Origin: Taeniopygia guttata
Taxonomy: Eukaryota > Chordata > Aves > Passeriformes > Estrildidae
Direction: 5' to 3'
DNA: 64,000 nt
Assembly: GCF_048771995.1 (NCBI RefSeq)
Contig: NC_133063.1
Coordinates: forward strand, 6,522,001-6,586,000
The notes under the pieces were generated by a model that searched no databases, was not told the DNA's origin, and saw nothing but the letters and a program-made list of their open reading frames with translations. This document shows, piece after piece, positions 39,853 to 52,942 of this stretch; positions within the stretch are counted from its first letter, which is position 1, and the number at the start of each line of letters is the position of its first letter. Both the position numbers and the translations under genes were made by a program.

Positions 39853-40352
39853 TGCTGCAGTCTGGTCTGGGCCTGGATAACTTTGGACTGATGGCAACTA
39901 CATCAGGAATCTGACTAGGAGACTTTGGGGAGGGAGACACATGTCCAGACTAGTGGCTCAGGAACTAAACACTTCAGTAACTGGTAAATAACAAACTAGA
40001 AGGTGAACAAGTTACACTGGAGCACACAAAAACAGATTAGCTGAAGCTTGAGGTCCAGGGTAAAGCAGGGGTAGATATAAATTAAGGTTTAGGGTGGAGT
40101 CAAGGCAGGATCCGAGGGTGAGGTCCAATAGGAAAGGATATAAAAAACAATGCAAGGGTATATTGACCCATCAAGGGCAATGAGGTAACCAGGAACAAAT
40201 CAAATGGGGGAGAACAGAGAACTTTCTAGCACAAATCTGCATATAACTGGGAGAATTCTGGAACTGGCCTTTTTGACTCGCTGTGAGTTGAAGGGTTTTC
40301 CCATGGCCTTATTCCCAGCTCATCTTCATCTTGGACCAAGTCAACCCCAACA
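39853..40352 (-). mobile_element. Solo LTR, 500 bp, inserted into antisense CR1 (fossil)
   Basis: Both ends fit an LTR (TG...CA). It is flanked by TAATAT (39847-39852) and TAGTAT (40353-40358), a 6-bp target duplication with one change, which falls exactly within the CR1 sequence CTAATATCTAAT. The minus reading, starting TGTTGGGGTTGACTTGG, is preferred because it begins TGTT, but a TATA-like block also exists on the plus strand (near 40138), so orientation is not certain. No internal genes are present. Confidence 0.8.
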
Positions 40353-42118
40353 TAGTATCTAATCTAAACATACTCTCAATTTTAAGCCATTCTCCCCTGT
40401 TCTGTCACTACATGTCCTTGAAAAAATTTCCTCTCTAGACTTCTTGTAGGCCCCCTTTATGTCCTGGAAGGTTACAATTAGGTTGCCCTGAGGCCTTCTC
40501 TTTTCCAGGCTGAACAATCACCAGTCTCTCAGCCTTTCCTCATAAGAGAAGTGCTCCATTCCTCCAATCACCTTGGTGTCCCTCCTCTGGACTTACTACA
40601 GCAGTTCTTTGTCCTTCACCATTCTGGGACCCCAGAGCTGGATGCAGGATTCCAGGTGGGCTCTCACCAGAGCAGAGCAGAGGGGCAGAATCCCCTCCCT
40701 GCCCTGCTGCCCACGCTGCTTTGGATGCAGCCCACGACACCTTTGGCTTTCTGGAGTGCCCATGGCTGGGTCATGTCCAGCCTCTCACAAATCCTTCTCC
40801 CCAGGGCTGCTTTTGATCTGTTCATCCCCCAGCGTGTGTTGATACCAGGGGCTGCTGTACACTAGGTGCAGCACTTTGCACTTGGTCTTGTTAGAAATCA
40901 TGAGACTCCCATGGGCAACGAGAATTCTCTCTTGCCCAGATCTCTCTGGATGACATTCCATCCTTCCAGGGTCTCAGCTGCATCACTCAGCTTGGTGTCA
41001 TCTGCCAGTTGGCTTGGGGTGCACTCGTTCCTTTTGTCTGTGTCACTGATGACACAGTGCATTAAACAGCGCTGGTCCCCATACAGACCCCTGAGGGGCA
41101 TGTCACCAGTGTCTGTCAGGACTCTTTGCTGTTGAACACCACCCTGTGGATGTGTTTGTCCAAGCAATTACTTATCCACTGAACAGTCCACCAGTCAAAT
41201 CCATCTCTCTGCAATTTAGAGATAGGGAAGTGGTGGGAGACCATGTCAAAGGCTTTACAGAAGTTCAGATAAATGACATCTCAACTCTTCCCTTGTCTGC
41301 TAATATGGTCACTCCATCATTCAAGGCCTCTGGCTTGGTCAGGCAGGACTTGCCCTTGGTGAAGTTGTGCTGCTGTCTTGAATCACCTCCCTGTTCTCCA
41401 TGTGCTGGAGCACAGCTTCTAGGAGGATTTGCTCCATTATTCCCAGGCACAGAGGTGAGGCTGGGAGGTCCCTGGTTGCCAGGGTTTTCCTTTGTACCCC
41501 TTTAAAAGATGGGCACAATGTTTCCCCTTTTCCAGTCACAAGGGACTTCCCCTGACTGCCAGGACCTTAAAAATACCATGGAGAGTAGCTTGACAACTAC
41601 ATCAGTCAATTCCCTCAGGATTCTGGGATGCACCTCTTTGGATTCCACAGACTTATGTACATTCAGATTCCTCAGGGGGTCATGAACCAGATCTTTACTT
41701 ACTGTGGGAGGAACTTTGCTTTGCTCTGGGGACTATTTTAGCAGTCCCAATCCTGCTGTTCATCCACTCAAGATATGTGAATATAGAGGTTGCCATTGAA
41801 AATGGAGGCAAAAAATTGTTCTCATTCTTCCATTGTTATCAGTTTGTTTATCAGGGGATGTGAAGGTTCTTTGACCTTCCTTTTCTGATCAATGTACTTG
41901 TAGAGGCCGCTCCTATGATTCTTTGTATTCCTTGCTAGGTTCAGTTCCAGCTTTGCCTTGGTCTTCCTCACCTTCCTTACCCAATCCTACAGAACCAAAT
42001 TTCATGCCTATACTTTTCCCAGGTTACCTATCCTTGTTTCTACTATGTATGCATTTGCTTCTTTCCCTTTATTTTGACCAGCTTCCCATGTTCAAGCAGG
42101 TGTTCAACTGTTTCCAAG
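40353..42118 (-). mobile_element. CR1 LINE with much of the reverse transcriptase (dead)
   Basis: A long antisense CR1 ORF2 segment. On the minus strand, landmarks from 5' to 3' are the pre-RT linker (near 41900-42100), the FTKGKSCLTK block with DGVTILADKGR (around 41270-41375), the LADDTKLSDAAETLEG block at about 41000, equivalent to the catalytic FADD box but with Leu for Phe, the IQRDL block, and the QLWGPQ-type thumb region near 40600-40680. Several stops and frameshifts interrupt it. It is 5'-truncated in the linker and its 3' end is broken up by LTR insertions. Confidence 0.93.
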
Positions 42119-42514
42119 AGAGCACGGCCCCATTACACATGATGGTTGCTTGGGAAAGCAAATGCCATCACTCCAAACCTTCACTTCCTCCTTCTACCCT
42201 CCAATTTACATGCTGAGCATGATGTTGTGTGATGTATACACATGGGATAGGATATTAAATACCCCTTTGGGTCAACTGGGGTCCCTGTCCTGGCTGTGTC
42301 TCCTCCTAGCTTCCCATGCAGCCCCGAATTCCTTGCCACCGTGGTAGTATGGAAAGCAAAAAAAAACCTTGGCTCTGTGTAAACCCTGTCTAACAATAAC
42401 AAAAACATCTCTATATTATCAACGCTGTACTCAGCACAAATCAAAAACGCAGCCCTCTACTTACACTGTGAGGACAATAAATTATATCCCAGCCAAAATC
42501 AGCACAATTACTTA
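42119..42514 (-). mobile_element. Partial LTR of an abundant avian ERVL family (fossil)
   Basis: On the plus strand, GGTCAACTGGGGTCCCTGTC, CTCCTCCTAGCTTCCCATGC, TATTATCAACGCTGTACTCA and ATTATATCCCAGCCAAAATC follow the reverse complement of the avian LTR that starts TGTCCTGGTTTTGGCTGGG. The AT-poor U5 end is missing, so it is a partial copy abutting the CR1. It belongs to the same family as the copy at 56022. Confidence 0.7.
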
Positions 42515-43389
42515 CAGCTAAACTCTGTAATGTGAATTTTTATCTAACAGAATTCTTGCCCTGTGTTCCTTTCTCAGAGTGAATAGCTACCCAAATCAAC
42601 AAGGTGCTTCCATGGCATTGTGCCTTTGCATTTTCTTTTGGCATGCTTTTCTCTTCATCAGGCTTTGACCTACATTGGAAAGTCTAGTTCCACTCATATG
42701 AGGTATATCAGCCAATTGTAAGACAGAGGAAACTGTCAGAGATTTTTAAGGAGAAAAGAAATATTTTCTGTCTGTTCTTTTAGTGTCAGCATTTATCTCT
42801 GTTTTATCTATTTTTAAATCTGTCACTCCAATCCTCAATTTCCCAGTTCTAAATATTTTATTTTAAGGATGTAATTTACTAACTCAAGAGCTCTTTGAAA
42901 AGCTTTCTAACTTAATTACTGTCATTGGGAACATCTGCCTAACAAACTTCTGTATTAGCAGAATGTGGTTTTCATTTCTCAGGAGATTCATAGATTTAAT
43001 TCCAGGACTCCTTAATCCATGAGTGATTTTGGATTAACAATAAATTATCCTTTGCCTCCTGTTTCCTTAAAAGTTACATTTTTTAAAACATGGAATAACA
43101 GAACATAGAAGAAAGAAGAAGTCCAGACCACAGATATTTTTAGCTAGCATCTATTGTAAGTATCTCTGAGAGATCAGGATGAATAGCCTCATCATCACTC
43201 CAGGTCTGCTGCCACCTGCACAATTAATAGATTGTGTTCATACAAGCAAAGCTGCCTGACAGCTGACCCATTTTGCAAAGACATACATAAATGTGCATGA
43301 GACCTTTATTTGTTGCAACACTGCTTCTAGAGTCAGGCTTTATTGCTGTAGCACCCAAATAAAATCTGAAGCAATAATTTTTTAAAAAG
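42515..43389. other. Intergenic sequence, nothing recognised
   Basis: AT-rich non-coding DNA between two LTRs. No feature was identified. Confidence 0.5.
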
Positions 43390-44078
43390 TGTTTTGTTGC
43401 AGTTTGTGTTTCTTTTATTAAGTTTTATTAAGTTGATTGTTAAATGGTTTGTTCTGTTATCCCCATATTTTCCCCAAGCTGGTTTCTTCCTAAGTTGTGC
43501 CCTCCCTTCCACCTGTCCCTCAAAGTATCCCCTTCCTTTATTCCAGACCCTTCCCTGCCTGTCAAGGCAGCCCTGCCCCTTCTTCCAGAACATTCTCCAC
43601 CATTCATTATTTAGACCAATCCCCAACCAAGACTTTTCTCCTGCCCCTATCCTGGTTGGTTTCTGCCCGAAAACTCCATCTCAAGTACCACCCCATTGGC
43701 TGTCCTGTTGTATCCACCCCCTGTTTTGCTGCACCTTAAAACCCCATGCACAGAGATGCTCGGGGCTCTCCTGGTTCTGATCCCTGGTTCCGAAGTTTGT
43801 TGGAACTTCAGGACTGGAGATCTCTTCCTTCTCTGCTCGGTCCCTGGCCTGCTGCTCAGGAACACCGTCCCTCTGCAGGGAGCACTGCTGGCTCCCAGGT
43901 TCTGCCTTTGGCTTTACCCCAGCCAGGGCAGTTCCCCACACTTGCCACTCCACCAGAGCAAAGCAGAGTTAGCTCGGGGTCCAGTGTGCAGTGGCAGTGC
44001 TTTTTGTTTTTCTTAAAGCTCTTTGTCTTTGCAGAAATTTCTACCACTGGGAATAGCATTTCTGTGACTCTTTGTTCA
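43390..44078 (+). mobile_element. Solo LTR of a songbird ERV family (fossil)
   Basis: Starts TGTTTTGTTGCAG. Strongly conserved blocks follow: CCACCTGTCCCTCAAAG, CCTGCCTGTCAAGGCAG, ACCAATCCCCAACCAAG, CATTGGCTGTCCTGTTGTA, CTTAAAACCCCATGCACAG (promoter region), CTCTGCTCGGTCCCTGGCC and GTTAGCTCGGGGTCCAG. The right end near TTTGTTCA is approximate. The good preservation suggests it is younger than the other LTRs here. Overlapping open frames inside it are not genes. Confidence 0.8.
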
Positions 44079-46202
44079 ATGATGGACTCTAAAATGAGTA
44101 TTTGTTGAAAGTTAAGACTAAAAAAATTATTAATTTTGACAGGGTCTTATTAACAAAGGATGAGCTAATGGAATATGCAGGGATAATATTCCCTATGTGT
44201 GTTTCAGTGGGTTCCACTGAACGGCATCCTCAGTGTTACTTAGAGTTTCAATAGCTGAAATCCTTTCAATTTTTCTTAATAAATTTTTGGGGGTTTATGT
44301 CAAAATGGATCAACTATGTGGGTGGTTTGGGGTCAGAAAAAGAAAAGAAAGCAGAACTCCAGTGCCAAATGCAGTGCTATGGTTTTGAGCTGTCTGTGTT
44401 GCTTGGTGTAATGTGAGAATTTGCAGTGACAGCCTCTGCAAAGACCACCACCTGACAGATATGTGAATCACCAGTTATTACCCAAATCCTATTTGTTTGA
44501 AACACTTGTAGTAAGGTTTCTAAAACCTGCAGTTTCAGAAATGATAGTATGTTTTCAAATAACTACTTCTTAGTGACGCCAATCCTAATGTCACAGCAAA
44601 TACCTAATTCTTTTGCAGATTAAGAAACATATATGTAGAACTTTTTACAACAGATTATCATCAAAAATGAGTCATACATTTTTATTTTAATACATTATTG
44701 AATGCAACAGGCCTTTTATTAAATGCAACAATGCTATCTAGTGTATTGGTTCAGTTAATTTCACTGTGCAGTTTTAATGTACTGCTGGCTTCTATACTTA
44801 GAATATTTTTTTTTTAACTGAGACAGAATGGTGGTGACCAAAAGCAAGATACTGTGATTTATGGATTGCAGAAAGAATGATTTCCACTTAAATTCTGAAT
44901 ATACAGGTATACAGGTTCTGATCGTGACTGTGGAAATTGCCAACACAATATGTACAGCGCAGCTACCATGAGGAGGATTGTCATCCCCTGGCTGTGTAAG
45001 TAAAAAGCTATTAGTAATTACTTGCCCTCGATCAGTCCTGGAAACTGTTTTTTAGGATATATTTTTCTGATACTATTTTTTATGTACCAAAGCAAGGCAG
45101 AGATTATCCTAACTAGGTTGAAAGTTGTCTAGGAGGAACTTGTACTGAACATCACATAGAGAGGTTCAAGAAAAATGCAGACTATAGGATCAGATCAACA
45201 TTTTAGTTAGGCAGTGTTTAATAATACGAACTAGATGAATAAAGTGAATTATCTCCAAAATATTTAGCAAAAATTTGCTTTCTGTATGGGTCATTTCTCT
45301 AAAGAAATGTAGTTTTAATATAGCAAAAGAGGAGAGTCTTTAAGAATAGTCTGTACCTCTGAAGAAAACTTAATACCTCAAGGTAGTTCCAAATATACCT
45401 GAAAAATTATATTTGTTGTAGCAGAGATCTGCCAAAACCAGACTGAGACAATGGTGAAACATACTTATTGTTTTGATCTGTGAATTTACCAACAAAACCT
45501 CTTTGTTAATGGCAGATTACAGGCATTTGCATAGATGTAAGCTTCTCTTCACAAAAATTGGATTTTTGTGACTAGCAAAATGGAAATGGAGTTATATTTT
45601 TTATGCTCCAAAAGAGGTTCTCCTTACCCTGTGACAGAATATGGCTTTGTTACAGCAGAGATATATAACTGATTGCAGCATTTTCCCATGTTATCAATAA
45701 ATCATCTTCTGTCTTAAAAGTATTATTCTAATTAAATGCTTGGATAGAAACTGAGCTGAATGGATATAGCTGCATTTTTTTATTGCGGTCTGTAGAAATT
45801 TTTTGCATTTGCAAAAAAAAATTGGTTTTGCGTAATTCTAGATGAGAGCTCAACTATCTCTGTGCTCCCAGCAAATGAGAATTAGACACCTACGGGCTGA
45901 CAGGAGATGGATTTAAGACATAATCTTCTTCTCACTGTTCTCCACTAGTCATTTTAGGTATTTATTTGAACTGACTTCTGTGGATCTTATTTGCAGGCGT
46001 ATAACTCTTCCCTCACATTTTTTAAGGCTCTCTCATAGTGTCCTGTGAATTTCACTCAGCATTTGAGCTCTTGAGCTAGGCAGTGAAACAATGCCTGCAA
46101 CAACTCAATTTGCTGCAGCTACTCAGCTGTGAAATAAGCAACTCTGGTCCTGAAGCATGATAGGTGCAAATAAAGCAGGAGCATAGATCTCTCTTGTTTA
46201 GT
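44079..46202. other. Intergenic sequence, nothing recognised
   Basis: AT-rich DNA. No coding or transposon signature was seen. Confidence 0.5.
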
Positions 46203-46541
46203 ATCACAGAATCACTGAATGGTTTCCATTGGAAGGAACCTTAAACACCATCTAGTTCAAGCCCCTGCCTTGGGCAGGGACATCTGTCACTAGACCAGGG
46301 TGCTCAGAGCTTCACCCAACCCAGCCCTAAACACTTCCAGGCATGGGGTAGCCACAGTTTTTTTGGGCAACATGTTCCAGTGTCTCACCACCCTCACAGT
46401 AAAAAATGTCTTCCTAATAGCCAATTTAAATCTATGCTCCTCCAGTTTAAAGCCATTCTCCCCTGTCCTATCACTCCATGCCCTTGTAAAAAAGTCCCTC
46501 TCCACACTTTCTTGTAGCCTCATTCAGCTACTGGAAGGCTA
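46203..46541 (-). mobile_element. CR1 LINE 3' fragment
   Basis: Antisense CR1 tail. The minus frame 46290-46523 reads the ORF2 C-terminus (DRTGENGFKLEEHRFKLAIR, then TFFTVRVVRHWNMLPKK), followed by the terminal region that on the plus strand starts TATCACAGAATCACTGAATGG. It is well preserved and 5'-truncated. Confidence 0.92.
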
Positions 46542-49500
46542 TTTTTAAAAACTCAGGAAAAAATTTCCAAGGTTTGCACCATGAAATGCAGCAGATGGAA
46601 TTATTTAAGAGATGTCTTTTTCAGCTAAACACATGCTATTCATTTAATTCCACAATAAAATTGTACTCTATAGAAGTATTGAGTTTCTTAGTAATGTTAG
46701 TGAAGTGAAATGCAAACTACATGCTGGTTTTAGAAGCTGACAAATAAATAAATGCCTTTTAATTTTGACATGTGAATGAATGACATCATTAGGTCTTTAT
46801 GCACTCACTAAAGCTGGTAGTTCTTCTGGATAACAAAAGTTAAATATCAGAAGACAATTTTGATGTTCATGTCCATTTTTCTGATTATGAATTTTCTTAA
46901 GTTATTGAAAAGTCTTATCATTGAAATGTAACTAGAGCAAGATCTGAGGCAGCATTGTGTTCCCACATACCTTCAGGACAAGAAGCTATCAGAGTGAGCT
47001 AATGCTTAGGCATGCCTCCCCAGAGATCCATCTTTGTGCTTTTCCATACCAAGAAGTTGAATCCTTATACATGGGGAGTACAGTCTGGCACAAATTAATC
47101 TGTCTTCACAGTTTCTTATGACCTATGACTGGTACAGCACAGGTATTTCTGCCTGAACTGCAAAAGCTGTGGAAAAAGCTGGTGGAAAAATGTCTGGTTA
47201 AAAAAAAAAAATTAAAAAAAAGAAAAAGAGTACTATTGATCAAGTGTGTTATTATTAAAGTGCAGCCCAGCCAGTGGGCATTTAGTGAAGATACATGTAT
47301 TTAGAAAAGTACTGTAAGCTGCCTAGTAGAAATTACTTTGGAAAAAGAAGTTTGAAAATTATTGGATAGCTAGGCAAGTCTTTAATGATATCATAGTTAG
47401 CTAGATTTTAAAATTACTTTGATTATATTCTGTGGCTAATGGTTTAATGTGGAGAATGGTTTAAGTAATTTCCCAGATTTTCAAAGGTTGCTACCTGGTA
47501 AAGTCTTCACATTTAATTTCTATGCTTTCAAAGACACCAAGAACATAACAAGTGCAATGTTGTTTTAAATCCCCCTGAGTAACATTTCACATACACAGTA
47601 TAAAACTGCGTTAAGATTACTAAAGTACATATGTGTTGTTGATTCAGCTGAATTCTAATGTGATATGACTAGTTTCAGCATCAGATTTCCTCACTTGCTG
47701 TTACAAATTTTTAAAAAATAGGAATGCAAATGTGTTTTGTTATTAGCAAAGAGAAAATAATAAAGGAAAGCAGAATAAACAGAAAAATGAATGGAAATTG
47801 TGGTAATCACTATAACATGTTTTTTCTTGGATCGCAGCTAACACTCTTGTTGTCATTACTCTGAAAGCCATCAGTTAGTTTTTCTGTCATCTGCCATCCC
47901 ATGGGAGCCTGTTACTACATATTTTGGCCACATATAGTTAACAATGATGCATAAGAGCCTGGCAAAAACAGATTAATAGTGAATTCTATCAGGCAAATAA
48001 CTATATACTGAAATAAGTTGTGTGGTTTTGGATAAAATCCACAAGTTTACAAAGTATTTTAAAACCAAATATATTCCCTTCTATAGCATAAGCACCATAA
48101 GAGACTGACAATTCTGTTTATCTGCTCTTAGCAGTTTGCACTGAAGGAGCAGGACTCTTCATATTACAATTCCCATCAAGGGATTGACTCCCTTCTTGCA
48201 AGATATATTTCAAATAATTAAATACTCTTTATTTGCTATAATGTGGATTTTGGGAATTGGGGTTTTATTTGGTTGGTTGGCTGCTTGATTGGTTGGTTTT
48301 TAAATGAACAGAGATACTTAGTTGAATTCTAAACCCAGAACGACCACAAAAAGCATTTTACCAGACCTGGATTGTCCTTTATGGGTAACACTGTCCATAC
48401 ATACATTGTTTTTGTCAGCATAGCAGTATCAGTTACATGAAGAAAAGGAGACACAATAACAAGTGGTTTTCTGCCAGTCTAAGTGCCCTTTTTATTTATA
48501 AATATGTGTGTGTGGTCCAGCTGATGTAATGCAAAACCTCCCACTTGTCATGCAGGACTATGGAATAACAGGAAGTATGCAAACCTCATGGTGCCAGAAC
48601 GGCTCCAAACGGGAATAGGTCAGTGCACACCCACTGCAAGGCAGCAACAAGGGCTGCTTTGTTGTATTGCAAAAGCAATTCCTCACCCTTTGACTTGGGC
48701 TGTGCTTATTGCAGTCTTTGGAGAAACTCATGAAGTCTACTTTGGTAAAAGATTCTCAGACTTGGGGACTCGTTAGTGGTATAGGAATTACATTTCACTC
48801 TGCTAATGACCCAGCTTATTTAAAATTATCAGGCACAAATAATATAATCTATTTTTCTAAGGGTATAATGTGTAACTTATTAATTCCTGAGTATCAGGAC
48901 ACAATCAAATGATTTTCTGATGTTACCTTTATGGCCAAGTTAATTGCCACATGATGCTGTCAGTTATTGTCAGTACTGCTAATAATACACATCACACTAA
49001 ACATTATTTCTAAAATTGCTGCTATTCACATGCAAGTTTTCTTTGGCTGCTGAGTCTTTCCATCTAATTTTTTGCAATAGTAGATATTAAACAGAAAGAC
49101 ATTATTTGCTTGAAATTAGCCTTGACTAAATAAGCTTCATGCATACTGGTATGTGTCATTATTTCTGCTGTGATAATGCACATCAAATTACTACTTGCAT
49201 TGTTAGCTGGGGACAGGCTACTGAAAATGAACTCTTAATTTTTTTAAGAAGAGTGACTTTTTTGTCTTTTCTCCTGCAGCCATCCAGTATTTTTAGATTT
49301 AAAAAATGCAGGAAAGAGTACTCCTCTTGCCTTTACCTCTTTTTTTCCTAAAAAAAAAAAAAATCAACAGTAGAAGGTGTTTTCTATATGTCATCTGCAG
49401 GAAATGCGTATGTCAATTGAAATATATTCTTTATGGTGGTTCTTATGGGTATGTGAATTCTCTTTAAAAGCTCTATTTATCTGCCTTGGGTGAGGAGATT

Positions 49501-52500
49501 GAGATTCAGGCCATGATCTGCTTGTGGTTTTTTATTGTTTTCTGGGGATCCTGAGAAAGGTTTATTTAAATTAATACAGACTATAACTGTACTAACCAAG
49601 ACAAGAGAGTGAATACGTGTTTGCCCTTCCAGAATTTTACCTTTTCTAAATGGTAACTCTAATTTCTTTTTTTTTAATTAATAAATATTTCTTGCATCAT
49701 CAACCTTCCTTAAATGCAGAGGGAAAATATATACATTAAATCTCAAAAATAATTACCTTCATTTACTTCACTCTTTCTCTTCATTTTTAATATATGAGGT
49801 TAGTAGTGCAAGTCTTCATCCACACCCCAGCCACCCCTCATCTGCTTCTTTACTATATACTACATGAAATGAAGTTTCCCAGGAAAATACTGAGACATCA
49901 TTTGGCAGCAACCCTCAAACCCTCACACCTCAGCCAGTCCAAATGTTGATCTGTGTAAAGGTAGGAAATTAACAGGTTAGTCCCAATATTTTCTGATTCT
50001 GAAAGGAAGACCCTTTGTGGTGTCTGACACGAGCACCATCATTATTCAGCCCAACTGCAGTGCTCATTCAAGAACTTAGGTATTCATGAGGAATGAAAAT
50101 TCATTTTGCTGGAACATGCTTCAATGCAATCAAAGCTGGCACCCAGCTTACTGGCTAAAAGAAGGAAAACTACTGGACTGAGAGTAATAGACTCTTTTCC
50201 CCTTAGGAAATTCAGAGCCTATGTATTATTTTCTTGATGTCAAGGACATCTTATTTCTTGGGGTAGTGCATGGAACAGTACTATTTTACTCACCTTTGAA
50301 AACAGGCAGATTGCCCAGGCTATCTTAGTTATTTACTATGGAAAACAGGGGAGAAGCTGGAACTCTGTATTTCACTAGTGCTCACAGCTGCGACACAAAC
50401 ACTTTAATCTCCCAAAGTTGTTGTGTTAGAAGAGTCCCACTGCTGCTGAAAACGTACCCAAGAGTTTGGAAACACCAGTTGGCCAATCCTGAAGTGGACA
50501 GAGCATGAAAGGTGGCACACAGACATTGTTCTTCCTCTGGTGCTTTGTCTGACCCAACCACTGTTCACAGAAGCAATCTGCTTCATCTTAGATACACTAC
50601 AAAATACGTGAGCAAATGCTGACACTCACGAACAAAACTTTGGGGTTTGTTTCTCCTTTTTTATTTTTTAATGGAAAAGAGTTTTATTCTTTTTTAATTT
50701 CTTTTTTCTCCTCTCATTTCTTGCATTTGTTTCATTTAAGTGGTTAAACCTTTTCACTAGTCATATATAGAATCAAGTATTGTAAAGCTAAATAAATTTT
50801 ACAAGTGCTAAATATATTACCAAAGCTAAGCAATTGATCTCACTAAATTCTTAGTATTCTACTACAAGATTAAATATGATACTGTGAATGACAGGGTGCC
50901 GTATTTAATTAAAAAATCAGAAAATAATTATTTTCCATAGGAAGGATGTAATTTTTACTGTTGTAATAAAAGACTTCTCAAGTATATTCAGCATATGCCT
51001 GTGTAAGAGTTAAAGTAGTTTGGATTTCAACAACCAATCCTTTGCTCAAAATTTCATCCTAACATGTAAAGCTGGGTTTAACTTTATAATAAACACCCCA
51101 TTCTTAAATTTGCAGTTCTTGACTAGGTAATGCCACTTCCATCTGTCTCAGAAAGAGGCAAACATCCCCAGCCCCAGATTTCAGCCACCCACAGCCATTT
51201 GGGCACTGCCTAAAGAAACAGAAAAAATAGGACTGCTCAGGAAATGCTAGGTCATGGTGACTCCCTTCCATCCTTATGGAAGCTCTCTTTGTTCCCCAAT
51301 ATGTGATTTACATTAACATCTAACATAAGGCATGATGTTGCTGTAAGTATTTGTTAGCCCACATTGGTTTGTAAATTGCAAAATTGTAAACTTCCTTATT
51401 TATACTAACAGCCCCATAAGGAATATTGTGTTCAAAATAAGTAAATTATGATCTTTATATATTTTTCTCTGCATCCTTGGTTTTGGTTTTTAAAGAAAAT
51501 CAGTTAAAGTAATAATCAAGGTTCAAAAATTGACACAGGTTCTAATGTCTTGTTAGATAAGTAAGGTAGAAATACACAAGATGATTTTTTTTAAAGTGTG
51601 TTACATCCTACTCTTTCATGAGAACCTAGTTTCATACCACTGTTATGATGGAAAACATACTTATGATGCCCACTGTTGGAGAAAGGCACCCTTTCAGTAT
51701 TTCCTGATACTGCTTCTGGCTGATCAAAGTGGGCATCATGCTGCATTAGAAGAAAGCATTGTGCAAATAAAGTATCAAAAGAGGCTGGAAAACAGACTTT
51801 GTCCAATCAGACTTGAATGAAACTGAGACAGAATGGTATTTGGTTTAAATAATCTTATACTTTATTTTAAAACTTACAAAAAGCAATTTTTAGAACATAA
51901 ATTCTAGTGTTTTAAAAATTCAGCTATATTCTATACTCATAAAATAATAATCTCTAGCAGTCATTACTAGAGTATGGAAGCTATTTGGTACACAATATGC
52001 ATGACATAAAGTGATGCAATAATTCTTGTTATGTTATATAAATGATATTCCCCATTAAGAATGCAGATATTCTCTGGCTACTGTTGATCTGCTGCTACTC
52101 ATTTCACAGAAGTTTGCTTTGTCTTCAGAATTTGACACTCTGAACAGCCAGTTTAACAAATGAGAGAGCACAGATTATGATAGAAAAAAAAAAATTCAGC
52201 AGTGATGTTAGTATTGGGTTTGTTTGGAGGACTTTCTTCTGCTTCAGTTTCTTTTATCTTATATTCAATCAGAAATATCCCCTGCAGAAAATATTTTTCC
52301 TCCAACCAGTGTCAAGCTTTTACTTCTTAAAATGCACATTCAGAAGTGTGTAAACTACAGAAAAAAAAGATGTTAGTGGCATATAGTCTCCCTTTAGACA
52401 CAACATGTGACACAGTATCTTTATATGCTGATTATTTTTATACCATGTGTCATACCATGTATCATTTATGTTCATTTAGGACTAAGAAAAAGTATCAGAT

Positions 52501-52765
52501 TCAGCATTTATATTCCAAAGTTAACATAAAATAGATGTCAATTATGTTGTACAGGTTATTTGCATAGAAATTTGTCTAAAGAGGTAAAAAGTGATTAGTA
52601 AAAAATAATGATCAAGTAAGAAAAGACATATCTGAATGTAAATATCAAATATAAAAAACATTATTCTGGATAATTATGTATAAATACTCGGGATTAATTG
52701 CATTGTTTTCTCATAGAATAGCTTGTACAGACTATCCTTTAATAGACTATTATATGGTCAATTAA
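46542..52765. other. 3' flank of SLC27A6, no gene seen
   Basis: About 6.2 kb of AT-rich DNA. It includes the 12-bp inverted repeat pair at 51663-51739 and AATAAA-type signals on the minus strand (for example near 51850) that might end the SLC27A6 transcript. The 73-codon minus frame at 50404-50625 is unassigned. Confidence 0.5.
51663..51739. repeat. Perfect 12-bp inverted repeat with 53-bp loop
   Basis: ATGATGCCCACT at 51663-51674 is the exact reverse complement of AGTGGGCATCAT at 51728-51739. It lies about 1 kb downstream of the SLC27A6 stop and may be within its 3' UTR. Confidence 0.85.
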
Positions 52766-52942
52766 TTAAAGCTTAATTTTCCCAGATAAGATCATCTCAT
52801 GTAATTCTTTGGTTAACATGACATATGCTTTCTTAGAATTGTCTAAAAAATAAAGAGGATCAGTAATTGTAGCTGGATTAAAACCTTCATCCACAAGTCG
52901 AAATTTTTGTTGTTTGAATGTTCCTGTCATTTCCATTTTTTC
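52766..52942 (-). CDS. SLC27A6: SLC27A6 last exon ([13 protein letters not shown] to stop)
   Basis: A 177-bp terminal exon after a CCTGCAG-type acceptor. It encodes [20 protein letters not shown] through KIKL and the stop. It aligns with human EKMEATGTFKLLKHQLVEDG. Confidence 0.97.
   Translation of the reverse strand, partial: EKMEMTGTFKQQKFRLVDEGFNPATITDPLYFLDNSKKAYVMLTKELHEMILSGKIKL

Noticed and set aside
43394-44108. Several overlapping frames of 80-128 codons on both strands
   Set aside because: All lie within the solo LTR at 43390-44078. LTRs carry no genes of their own here.
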